From a virus: a DNA stretch of 42,819 nucleotides. Positions 28,596-34,573 of the stretch are shown here, piece by piece. Location of the stretch: the IMG/VR virus record IMGVR_UViG_3300036851_000525, positions 1 to 42,819 of that record; one strand, given 5' to 3'. A program made the translations under genes and the position numbers. Numbering within the stretch: position 1 is the first letter of the stretch; every line of letters begins with the position of its first letter. The notes beneath the pieces were generated by a model that made no database searches, was not told where the DNA came from, and was given only the letters and a program-made list of their open reading frames with translations.

Positions 28596-29127
28596 GGTAC
28601 CCTGTACGAACGAATCGTACTACGCACAGAAGACGAACGCAAGCGCCGCGAACGAATCGTGCGGCGACAAGAAGCCGCACGTTGCGTACGTTGCTCCCGG
28701 TCTTGGACGAGAGGCGGAGCGGCGAGAGATATGCGCGCGGATCAGGCAGGCGAGGATCGAGGCGGGTCGCAAGCAGCGCGACATGGCCGACGAGCTCGAC
28801 GTCGAGCTGCGCACCTACCAGAACTACGAGGACTTCCGCGTGCCCTGGGATCGCCTCCACGACATCGCCCGGCTTACGAACGTCTCGTGGGAATGGATCG
28901 CCCGCGGCGAGGAGCCGCCCGACGTGGGCGACGAACTACGGCGCGTTCACGCGGAGATCGCGGAGGTCAACCAGAAGCTCGACGATCTACTGACAGGTCG
29001 GTCGGCAGAGAAGGTGGGACGGGCTGCAACCGCCGCCGGCCGAGCGTCGCGCAGCACTCCTCGCGAATCGTCTCGAGCGTCGCGCGCCAAGGCGAAGAAG
29101 CGTCCAGGCGCGGCAGGTGGCGGGTAG
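28588..29127 (+). CDS. XRE-family repressor, rightward
   Basis: A 179-residue protein. The HTH lies at about 55-75 (RQARIEAGRKQRDMADELDV, then LRTYQNYEDFRVPWDRLHDI), followed by an Arg/Lys-rich tail. The only start in frame before the HTH is the TTG at 28588, which overlaps the leftward gene head to head, so the true start is unclear. The operator repeats lie inside this segment. It is the likely prophage repressor. The Ser/Arg tail beyond about residue 135 is where an antisense frame also reads well. Confidence 0.75.
   Translation: MVTVPCTNESYYAQKTNASAANESCGDKKPHVAYVAPGLGREAERREICARIRQARIEAGRKQRDMADELDVELRTYQNYEDFRVPWDRLHDIARLTNVSWEWIARGEEPPDVGDELRRVHAEIAEVNQKLDDLLTGRSAEKVGRAATAAGRASRSTPRESSRASRAKAKKRPGAAGGG
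28604..28620. promoter_or_regulatory. Operator 1 of the regulator switch
   Basis: GTACGAACGAATCGTAC is an inverted repeat with 6-bp arms (GTACGA/TCGTAC) and a 5-bp centre. It covers the -10 and start region of the leftward promoter, so binding there would block the early operon. Confidence 0.7.
28614..28642 (-). promoter_or_regulatory. Leftward early promoter (PL)
   Basis: On the minus strand, TTGCGT (28637-28642) and TACGAT (28614-28619) are 17 bp apart, close to the sigma-70 consensus. The expected start is near 28607, giving a leader of about 12 nt before the GTG at 28595. The -10 lies inside operator 1. Confidence 0.65.
28649..28660. promoter_or_regulatory. Operator 2 of the regulator switch
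   Basis: CGAACGAATCGT repeats the core of operator 1 exactly, 42 bp (four helical turns) to the right. It is nested in a GCCGC/GCGGC inverted repeat. The spacing fits cooperative binding on one face of the DNA. Confidence 0.6.
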
Positions 29128-29188
29128 CCAGCTCGAGCAGCTCCCCGAGCATCTCCTCCTCCGCCCGCACCTCATCGCTGACGAACAT
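28967..29188 (-). CDS. Possible small SOS-linked gene, antisense to the repressor 3' end
   Basis: A 73-residue frame, convergent with and overlapping the last 161 bp of the repressor gene. The first 50 residues have good coding character (FVSDEVRAEEEMLGELLELA, then SPWRATLETIREECCATL); the end decays. Its ATG lies inside a LexA-like box. It could be an antirepressor-type or SOS-timed gene, or simply a shadow of the repressor tail. Weakly supported. Confidence 0.35.
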   Translation of the reverse strand: MFVSDEVRAEEEMLGELLELATRHLPRLDASSPWRATLETIREECCATLGRRRLQPVPPSLPTDLSVDRRASG

Positions 29189-29195
29189 CTGTTCG
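29182..29195. promoter_or_regulatory. LexA-like (SOS) box
   Basis: CGAACATCTGTTCG has perfect 5-bp arms and matches the actinobacterial/Firmicute LexA consensus CGAACRNRYGTTYG at all but one position. It overlaps the start of the antisense frame 28967-29188. A leftward -10-like TACGAT lies just upstream. Confidence 0.5.
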
Positions 29196-29331
29196 CTGAT
29201 CGTACTCCGTCCTCAAAGTCTCCGGTTACTCCCCTCTGGAGCGCGATGCATACCTGAATGGGCCAGTCCGGATCAAGGGGCAAGCGAGGCAAAAGCACAA
29301 GCGCGTTCGATCTGCGCCGAGAAGTTGCGCA

Positions 29332-29346
29332 GTGTCGCTGCGACAC
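29332..29346. repeat. 15-bp palindrome copy 8, upstream of the DUF4190-type gene
   Basis: GTGTCGCTGCGACAC, 18-32 bp upstream of the rightward ATG at 29364 and directly before its ribosome-binding site. Confidence 0.95.
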
Positions 29347-29363
29347 CGGGAAAGGACTGAGGC

Positions 29364-29738
29364 ATGAACGACGAGCAACGGCCACCCGGCCAACCCCAAG
29401 TCGTCTACGTCGAGCGCAAGAGCAACGGACTCGCAGTCGCCGCGCTCACCTGCGGCATCGTCGGACTCGTGCTCGGGCTGATCCCGATCCTGTTCTTCAT
29501 CGCCTGGGCGCTCGGGATCACCGCATTCGTGCTCGGCCTCGTGGCCCGCGGCCGAGTCAAGCGCGACCCGGAGATCGGCCGCCGCAAGATGGCCACCTGG
29601 GGGGTGTGGCTCGGGGTGGCGGCATTCGCGATGGGCTGCGTCGGCTTCGCCGTGCTCGACGACATCTTCAGCGACACCGAAGAAGACCTAGAGCAGATCG
29701 AGCGCGACCTGGAGCGCGACCTCGAGAACGTGCCCTGA
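29364..29738 (+). CDS. DUF4190-type membrane protein, likely lysogeny gene
   Basis: A 124-residue membrane protein. It has a Pro/Gln-rich start (EQRPPGQPQVVYVERKSNGL), then a pair of membrane helices (LAVAALTCGIVGLVLGLIPI, LFFIAWALGITAFVLGLVAR), a third hydrophobic segment (WLGVAAFAMGCVGFAVLDDI), and an acidic C-terminal helix (EEDLEQIERDLERDLENV). This fits the DUF4190 family of actinobacterial membrane proteins. It is transcribed with the repressor, not with the lytic genes. Palindromes flank it on both sides. It probably acts in the lysogen. Confidence 0.75.
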   Translation: MNDEQRPPGQPQVVYVERKSNGLAVAALTCGIVGLVLGLIPILFFIAWALGITAFVLGLVARGRVKRDPEIGRRKMATWGVWLGVAAFAMGCVGFAVLDDIFSDTEEDLEQIERDLERDLENVP

Positions 29739-29777
29739 AAAGTGGCGGGTGGGCTAGTTCGACGCCACTCGAACTTA

Positions 29778-29792
29778 GTGTCGCAGCGACAC
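29778..29792. repeat. 15-bp palindrome copy 9, downstream of the DUF4190-type gene
   Basis: GTGTCGCAGCGACAC, 40 bp after the DUF4190-type stop and about 100 bp before the HNH start. It is the only one not within about 60 bp of a start, apart from the copy in the tape measure. Confidence 0.95.
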
Positions 29793-29890
29793 CGCAAATA
29801 GCCCCTGAAACGGCGCCGGCCCCGAAGGGCGTCCTCCAGGGCCGTGTATAACGCCGAACTGTGCTGATCGAAGAAGGCACAGCGTAGGAG

Positions 29891-30409
29891 ATGGGTCGGC
29901 CCGAGCCCCACCCGTCCTTCCGAGAGCGGTTGCTGATCCTCGGCTTCGCCTCCTACACCGCGTATCTGCACTCAAGTCACTGGCGGCGTTTCCGTGAGCG
30001 CTATCGAAGCCGGTGCGCTTGGCAGTGCGCGTGCGGCGAGACGGAGGATCTAGACCTCCACCACCTGACCTATGAGCGGTTGGGCGACGAACGGCTCTGG
30101 GATGTCATGCCGCTCTGCCGTCCCTGCCACGCCGCCCTCCACCGCGCTGTCGACGCAGGCCTCGCAACGCTTAAAGAACCTCGGTTAGCAAACGAAGAGC
30201 GAGCGCGCGAAAACCGGCGAACAAACCCCATAGTCGCCCGCTACCACGCCCAACTCACCGAAGAAGAGCGCGTGCGAATCATTGCCCGCAGTCGGGAGCG
30301 CTTGGCTGTCGAGCTACGCCAGGACTCTCCAGCTCAGATCCGTCTAGCGACCGCTGTTGCCGAACGAGTTGGCGTAAACGTTCCCGCCCAGGAGGCGCCG
30401 AAGCGATAA
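29891..30409 (+). CDS. HNH endonuclease, rightward
   Basis: A 172-residue protein with a TAGGAG ribosome-binding site before the ATG. The HNH core is CAWQCACGETEDLDLHHLTY, then YERLGDERLWDVMPLCRPCH, with HH and the C-x-x-CH pair present. A basic C-terminal helical extension follows. It lies in the lysogeny island in the same direction as the DUF4190-type gene and is likely a free-standing homing nuclease. Confidence 0.88.
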   Translation: MGRPEPHPSFRERLLILGFASYTAYLHSSHWRRFRERYRSRCAWQCACGETEDLDLHHLTYERLGDERLWDVMPLCRPCHAALHRAVDAGLATLKEPRLANEERARENRRTNPIVARYHAQLTEEERVRIIARSRERLAVELRQDSPAQIRLATAVAERVGVNVPAQEAPKR

Positions 30410-30624
30410 GTCCGCTGGCCTCGGCCAACAATCCCGTCAACTCGCGGGACCCACGGCTGCCGCCAGCCTGAGTGGTCTGGTATCGCACGTGGGAACGCAG
30501 GGCGGGAAGACGCCGTGAAGGGGGGAAACCACGGAAGGATGGGGGGATTCGCCATCCCGCAATCGTGTAAACACCTCGCCCATCCTTCCTCTCGGTCTCA
30601 AACAGCGGGCACGTAGGAAGAGGA
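30410..30624. other. Non-coding convergent gap with a large stem-loop
   Basis: Between the rightward HNH gene and the leftward RusA gene no coding frame is evident. It contains several G/C-rich hairpins, the strongest being the 11-bp perfect inverted repeat at 30533-30543 and 30579-30589. I searched by eye for a tRNA and found no convincing one. Confidence 0.7.
30533..30589. terminator. Large inverted repeat, possible bidirectional terminator
   Basis: GGAAGGATGGG pairs with CCCATCCTTCC across a 35-nt loop that has its own small GGGAT/ATCCC hairpin. Position between convergent genes favours a transcription barrier, although there is no clear T-run. A structured RNA is an alternative. Confidence 0.4.
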
Positions 30625-31029
30625 TCAGAGCGGAACGAGCTCCAGCTCGGTGTGCGGCTCGTCGCCCGGCTCCGCGTAGGCCTTGCGCGCCTCGAGCTCG
30701 ACCACCTGGCGGTCGTCCGCGAACGCCAGCCGATTGAGCGGATCGAAGACTCCCTTCACGAGGTTATCCACGTCCGGCGAGGGGAACTCCGGAGCGCCCT
30801 TGCGAAGTGCTCCGTCGCCTCGCAGGTGCGACGGTGGTCGGGCGAAGTAGAAGCTCGCCTCGGCCCGCAGCGGCGCGGTGCCGAGATGCGGGCGCCCCTC
30901 GACAAGCCAAGCGGCCTGGACGCGCTGCTCGTACTCGACCACGTTCGGAGCCTTGAAGTAGCGATTGCCCTTGCGACGTGCACGCTGCCAGGGCACCGGG
31001 TCGCCGGGGATCGTGATCGTGACTACCAA
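30625..31029 (-). CDS. rusA: RusA-type Holliday junction resolvase
   Basis: A 134-residue protein with the RusA pattern: VTITIPGDPVPWQRARRKG at the start, then SPDVDNLVKGVFDPLN (D86, D88) and FADDRQVVELEARKAY (D105, D106). These acids bind metal in the RusA active site. It should resolve branched DNA ahead of packaging. In this map it is the last leftward gene before the lysogeny island, far from the main recombination module. Confidence 0.9.
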   Translation of the reverse strand: MVVTITIPGDPVPWQRARRKGNRYFKAPNVVEYEQRVQAAWLVEGRPHLGTAPLRAEASFYFARPPSHLRGDGALRKGAPEFPSPDVDNLVKGVFDPLNRLAFADDRQVVELEARKAYAEPGDEPHTELELVPL

Positions 31030-31241
31030 CCCTCGGTGACCTCCACCAGCACGGCGGCCGAGCCCGGGCGTGCACGGATCCGCGCCACCTTCGGGCGGCC
31101 CTTCTCGACGAAGGCGATCTCCGTCAGCTCACCCTCGGCGTCGACGCCGTAAACGCGCACGTTCGGGTGGCCGCGCTCGCCGAGCAGCTGCTCGGCATCC
31201 GCCTCAGCGCCACGTTGCTCTGCGGATGAACCAGCGGCCAT
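31023..31241 (-). CDS. Small hypothetical protein
   Basis: A 72-residue protein (ATG at 31241) with an acidic start and a beta-rich body (VRVYGVDAEGELTEIAFVEK, then VARIRARPGSAAVLVEVTEG). Overlaps the RusA start by 7 bp. It looks like a small adaptor but has no named family. Confidence 0.55.
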   Translation of the reverse strand: MAAGSSAEQRGAEADAEQLLGERGHPNVRVYGVDAEGELTEIAFVEKGRPKVARIRARPGSAAVLVEVTEGW

Positions 31242-31305
31242 AGAGGATCACGCTGGCGATGGTGGCCGTCCATGCGGCCAAGTCGAGCGCGCGGCTTCGC
31301 TTCAC
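31204..31305 (-). CDS. 33-residue membrane peptide
   Basis: GTG at 31305, overlapping the TGA before it. Basic start (KRSRALDL) and a hydrophobic helix (AAWTATIASVILYGRWF). The frame overlaps the next gene by 38 bp. Possible lysis-cassette accessory. Confidence 0.45.
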   Translation of the reverse strand: MKRSRALDLAAWTATIASVILYGRWFIRRATWR

Positions 31306-31397
31306 GGCGGAGCGACGGTGAGCGTGATCAGGACGGCCAGGAGGATCGCGCTGGCGAGAATCAGCCACGCGATGACGCTGCTGGTTCTGTGGTTCAT
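31302..31397 (-). CDS. 31-residue membrane peptide
   Basis: ATG at 31397, stop overlapping the next GTG. One strong helix (VIAWLILASAILLAVLITLT). It stands between the muralytic enzyme region and the 33-residue peptide, so it could act as a small holin-like or pinholin-like partner. Confidence 0.5.
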   Translation of the reverse strand: MNHRTSSVIAWLILASAILLAVLITLTVAPP

Positions 31398-31531
31398 CTG
31401 TGCAGGTCGCCGTGGCGCCGAGAGCGCCGGGGGACATGCACCACATAGCCCCGCGCCAGCCAGTGGCTTAGGTCGTGCGGGCTGACGACCCGATAGTGCC
31501 CGCCCGCGTTGCGGACGAGAATCCTGTTCAC
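31394..31531 (-). CDS. Small hypothetical protein
   Basis: A 45-residue protein from the GTG at 31531 (overlapping the muramidase stop, GTGA). It has an aromatic, His/Arg-rich sequence (HYRVVSPHDLSHWLARGYVV) and no membrane helix. Coupled to the lysis genes; unknown role. Confidence 0.5.
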   Translation of the reverse strand: MNRILVRNAGGHYRVVSPHDLSHWLARGYVVHVPRRSRRHGDLHR

Positions 31532-32016
31532 AGCCGCCGTTCCCAGCGTTCGCGCGCCTCCATGGCTGCACGGCTGTAGGCCTCGGCGGCCGGGCCCGAG
31601 CCGTTGTACGAGCGGTACGCCTCCTGCAGGCTTCCCTCCCGCCGCCGGTTCTCACGCAGGATCTGGAAGCCGGTGAGCATGTTGTAGAACGGATGCCAGC
31701 AGCCCCCAGCGCGGTCGGCCCGATCCTGGAACGTCCACCAAGTGAGCTGCGCAGGGCCGACTCCCTGCATCTGCCGCCCTGGCGTGCCGCGCTGGCGCTT
31801 GTAATCCGCGTAGCTGCGGCGCGTGACGCGCCCCGCCCCGGAGAAGATCGTCGGGTCGTGGCCGAAGACGTTCCGCCCCCAGGACTCCAGCTCGATCAGC
31901 GCGGCCGCGGTGGCGATCTTCACGCCGGCGCGCCGGGCGGCCCGGATCAGCCGGAAGGCGTTGCGGATCCCGTGCCGTCGGAGCGTCCGCGCGTGGCGGA
32001 TGTCGCGCGGCCTCAC
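31528..32016 (-). CDS. Peptidoglycan glycosidase, transglycosylase/lysozyme-like
   Basis: A 162-residue enzyme from the GTG at 32016. A helical start leads to the catalytic segment ALIELESWGRNVFGHD, with E44 the likely acid, then MQGVGPAQLTWW and an end YNGSGPAAEAYSRAAMEAR. This is the SLT/goose-lysozyme pattern. It should cleave the glycan strand and is encoded just after the holin, so it is one of two cell-wall enzymes here. It has no signal peptide or binding domain. Confidence 0.8.
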   Translation of the reverse strand: MRPRDIRHARTLRRHGIRNAFRLIRAARRAGVKIATAAALIELESWGRNVFGHDPTIFSGAGRVTRRSYADYKRQRGTPGRQMQGVGPAQLTWWTFQDRADRAGGCWHPFYNMLTGFQILRENRRREGSLQEAYRSYNGSGPAAEAYSRAAMEARERWERRL

Positions 32017-32243
32017 GTGTGCTGCTCGGGCGGCTTCGTGTCCTCGGCGAGGGTCTCCAGCGCCGAGCGCTCCTCGTACTTGCCCCAGTTGTTGAGCCAC
32101 ACCCCCACGACGGCGGCGAGGGCGCCGACACCGCCGACGAGCCCGATCACGCTCGTGGTGTCGAGGTCGGCGAGGATGGGAAGGACCGCGGCCGCGAGCG
32201 CGGCTGCGGCAGTGAAGTAGACAGCGATGCGGTTCGGAAGCAC
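32013..32243 (-). CDS. Holin
   Basis: A 76-residue protein from the GTG at 32243 with two hydrophobic helices (YFTAAAALAAAVLPILAD and VIGLVGGVGALAAVVGVWL) and an acidic, hydrophilic end. Size, topology and position between two lytic enzymes are typical of a holin. It overlaps the glycosidase start. Confidence 0.78.
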   Translation of the reverse strand: MLPNRIAVYFTAAAALAAAVLPILADLDTTSVIGLVGGVGALAAVVGVWLNNWGKYEERSALETLAEDTKPPEQHT

Positions 32244-32254
32244 GATGCTCCTCC

Positions 32255-32884
32255 TTAGATCTGTCCGTCGCGATCCGCGAGCACCCGCCCGAGGACCGCC
32301 TTTCGTTCGCCGTCAGCGCGACGGTGAAATCGTTCGACGCGCTCGCGCCAGAAGGTCACCCAGCGGTTCTGTCGCCGCCAGCGCTTGCCGTGGCCGGTGT
32401 GCCCCTCTCGCTTACGCTCGCGGCGGTGGTAGAGCAACCGCTCGGCTGCGGCACGCTGGCGCTTGCCGAGCTTGCGCAGCGGGTCGGGGCGTGGGGCCCA
32501 GACGCCGGCGCGGTACTTGAGGTGCCACCACTCCCACGAGGCGTCGCTCCATTCCTTCGCCCAGCCGAATTGCCGGCCGATGCGATCAATGGCTGCGCGC
32601 TGCGCCTGCAGCGGGAGGTCGACGGCAAGCGCCCAGCCGTGGTTCGAGGTGCCGGGCGTCGCAGCGTCGCTGCCGAAGATCTGCTTGGCGAGCACCTGGC
32701 GGGCGAAGGAGCGGTAGCACCGGCCTACGGACCCGTCGATGATGGTGAGTGGCACGCCGAGCCGGTTGACGCTCGCGAAGTGCATCGCCTTGTAGGCGCG
32801 CGCGGCCGACTTGAGCAGCCCGGCGTTCGAGCCGGGGATGGGGCTCAGTGCGGATGAGGGTGCGTTGCCGTTCGGGAAGGTCAT
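32255..32884 (-). CDS. Endolysin, M15/VanY D-Ala-D-Ala carboxypeptidase
   Basis: A 209-residue peptidase. The zinc site is intact: S80-N-H82-x6-D89 (TSNHGWALAVD), with E118 and H121 (SWEWWHLKY). It should cut the peptide side chains of peptidoglycan at lysis. The last 75 residues are strongly basic (RERKREGHTGHGKRWRRQ) and may bind the wall. ATG at 32884, 10 bp before the holin in the leftward order. Confidence 0.9.
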   Translation of the reverse strand: MTFPNGNAPSSALSPIPGSNAGLLKSAARAYKAMHFASVNRLGVPLTIIDGSVGRCYRSFARQVLAKQIFGSDAATPGTSNHGWALAVDLPLQAQRAAIDRIGRQFGWAKEWSDASWEWWHLKYRAGVWAPRPDPLRKLGKRQRAAAERLLYHRRERKREGHTGHGKRWRRQNRWVTFWRERVERFHRRADGERKAVLGRVLADRDGQI

Positions 32885-33210
32885 CGGTGCTCCGTCTCGT
32901 ACGGCACGAGCTCCAGTTGCGAGCCCACAAATGCACGCCTACGGGCCAGCGTGACGGGCGGGACGCGCACGAGGGGACGGCGACGTCGGATCGACCCCAG
33001 CGCGCTCCAGAAGGCGGAGGAGCGCACGGCCCATTCGAGGTCTCGCAGGGCCTCGCGGCGGCAGGAGGTCGAGCAGTACTCGCCATCGGTGCGGAAACCC
33101 TCCAGGGACCGCTTACAGCCGAGCCGACCGCAGACCCCAGGTGAACCGTTCCGGCCGGTCTCAGGGCTAAGCGCCGCAGCGCTGAGAGCATCGTGAGCGA
33201 TGCCGTCCAT
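32881..33210 (-). CDS. Small zinc-finger protein next to the endolysin
   Basis: A 109-residue protein (ATG at 33210). A Cys-rich middle (GVCGRLGCKRSLEGF, then EYCSTSCRREALRD) could bind one zinc. The ends are hydrophobic/basic. Overlaps the endolysin start (ATGA). No known family. Confidence 0.55.
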   Translation of the reverse strand: MDGIAHDALSAAALSPETGRNGSPGVCGRLGCKRSLEGFRTDGEYCSTSCRREALRDLEWAVRSSAFWSALGSIRRRRPLVRVPPVTLARRRAFVGSQLELVPYETEHR

Positions 33211-33239
33211 GCCTCTGAGGTTGTGGGCTGCGGCGGACG

Positions 33240-33884
33240 CTAGGGCTCGGCGGTGAAGGTGCAGCCGGTGAGCAGGGTCCCCGGCTGGAGCGGGTCATCG
33301 TCGCCCGTGCAACTGACGGTGAAGGTGTTGGCGGCGAGGTAGGCGGCGATCGCCGCGGCGAGCTGCTCGTCGGTCGGGCCGGGCCCGGGGTCGCCCTTCT
33401 CGCCGGGCGGACCCTGCGGCCCCTCGGGCCCCTCCGGTCCTTCCGGTCCCTCCGGCCCAGGCGGGCCCGGTCGCCCCTCGCCGCCGGTCTGCCCGAACGG
33501 TCCTTCCGGTCCGATCGGCCCGATGTCGCCCTGCGGCCCCTCGGGCCCCTCCGGTCCTTCCGGTCCGGTCTCGCCGAGCGAACCCTGGACACCGGGCTCT
33601 CCGGGCTCGCGGTCGATGATGCGCTCGACGCGCTCCACCCTGACTTCGACGACCCGCGCCTTGCGGCTCGAGCGCTCCGCCTCGCTGGTCGCCTTCTCGG
33701 CACGGCCGGTCGCGCTGGCCGCCTTGCGCTCGGCCTTCTTCGAGATCTCCGCAGCCCGCCCGGCGGCGGACTCCGCCTCTTGGGCGCGCTCGGAAACCTC
33801 GTCGGGGCTGCGCAGCAGCAGCACGGCCGCGGCCGAGAAGGCAGCCAAAAGCACCGCGGCGGCAAGTAGGCGCCTACGGTCCAC
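33240..33884 (-). CDS. Membrane-anchored, coiled-coil, collagen-like protein
   Basis: A 214-residue protein starting with GTG at 33884. It has an N-terminal membrane anchor ([20 protein letters not shown]), a coiled-coil stalk at about 30-90 ([20 protein letters not shown]), a collagen-like Gly-x-y stretch at about 92-165 ([13 protein letters not shown] is typical), and a small beta C-terminus ([16 protein letters not shown]). The codons of the repeat are nearly uniform. It sits in the lysis region; a secreted or virion-surface fibre is possible. Confidence 0.75.
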   Translation of the reverse strand: MDRRRLLAAAVLLAAFSAAAVLLLRSPDEVSERAQEAESAAGRAAEISKKAERKAASATGRAEKATSEAERSSRKARVVEVRVERVERIIDREPGEPGVQGSLGETGPEGPEGPEGPQGDIGPIGPEGPFGQTGGEGRPGPPGPEGPEGPEGPEGPQGPPGEKGDPGPGPTDEQLAAAIAAYLAANTFTVSCTGDDDPLQPGTLLTGCTFTAEP

Positions 33885-34179
33885 GCCGGCGCCCGATGTC
33901 GCGCAGGATCACGACTAGGGCATAGAGCGCAACGAGGTAAGCACCCACCACCAGCAGCGACTCCGCCCCGAACGGAGCGTGCTCGAGCAGGCGCTGGCCG
34001 AGCTCGAGCTGGGCGAAGACCACCAGACCGGAAAAGGCGCAGGCGATCAGCGCCACGTGAACCGCCTTCGCCCCTCCTCCTCGCAGCGCGATCGGTGCCC
34101 ACTGGTAGACGACCAACCCGGCCAGCCCAAGCACCGCACCGCCGAGGCTGAGGACCAGCGCGCGGTAGAGCTCAAGCAT
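33874..34179 (-). CDS. Small polytopic membrane protein
   Basis: A 101-residue protein (ATG at 34179) with three or four hydrophobic helices ([60 protein letters not shown]). Positioned in the small-membrane-protein cluster upstream of the lysis genes; likely a holin-like or accessory membrane protein. Confidence 0.65.
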   Translation of the reverse strand: MLELYRALVLSLGGAVLGLAGLVVYQWAPIALRGGGAKAVHVALIACAFSGLVVFAQLELGQRLLEHAPFGAESLLVVGAYLVALYALVVILRDIGRRRGP

Positions 34180-34354
34180 CGTTGCCCTTCCGCAGCAGCC
34201 GCTCCCCGAACGCCCAACCAGCGACGAGCATCATCAGAGCGTGGATCGTCGGGGGCGGGTCGTACGCGGGCCAAGCCGCGTCCAGGATGAACGAGACGAC
34301 CCAGGCCACGAGCACCACCAGCGCGATGATCGCCGCGATCCGATCACGGTCCAT
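34172..34354 (-). CDS. Small membrane protein, holin-like
   Basis: A 60-residue protein (ATG at 34354) with two hydrophobic helices (AAIIALVVLVAWVVSFILDA and IHALMMLVAGWAFGERLL) and a basic end. Overlaps the upstream gene by 11 bp and the next by 8 bp. Possible second holin or antiholin. Confidence 0.6.
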   Translation of the reverse strand: MDRDRIAAIIALVVLVAWVVSFILDAAWPAYDPPPTIHALMMLVAGWAFGERLLRKGNDA

Positions 34355-34523
34355 CCCGCCCGCCGTCCCTGGTGCCGTTGCGGTAGAGCCAGAGGGCGAC
34401 CATGAAGCCGAGGCAGAAGCCGGTCACCGAGTAGGCGATGTCGAGCATCACGTCGACGCTCTCGGCGGTGGCGATGATCGCGAGGGTGGCCCAGAGAATC
34501 GTGGCAAGGATCAGCTCGCTCAT
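34344..34523 (-). CDS. Small membrane protein
   Basis: A 59-residue protein (ATG at 34523) with two hydrophobic helices (LILATILWATLAIIATAE and IAYSVTGFCLGFMVALWLYR). It is the first gene of the membrane-protein cluster after the tail hub. A palindrome copy lies 36-50 bp upstream of its start. Confidence 0.6.
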   Translation of the reverse strand: MSELILATILWATLAIIATAESVDVMLDIAYSVTGFCLGFMVALWLYRNGTRDGGRDGP

Positions 34524-34558
34524 GTCGCCGTCCGTGGCTTCACGTGAACGAGCCTACG

Positions 34559-34573
34559 GTGTCGCAGCGACAC
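34559..34573. repeat. 15-bp palindrome copy 10, directly after the tail hub stop
   Basis: GTGTCGCAGCGACAC follows immediately on the stop of the 34574-36583 gene and is 36-50 bp upstream of the next start at 34523. Confidence 0.95.

Noticed and set aside
28458-29360. A 300-residue plus-strand frame across the switch
   Set aside because: Out of frame with the HTH repressor and Arg-rich throughout; a shadow.
30410-30520. Possible tRNA from clustered hairpins
   Set aside because: No T-arm consensus, anticodon loop or CCA end on either strand.
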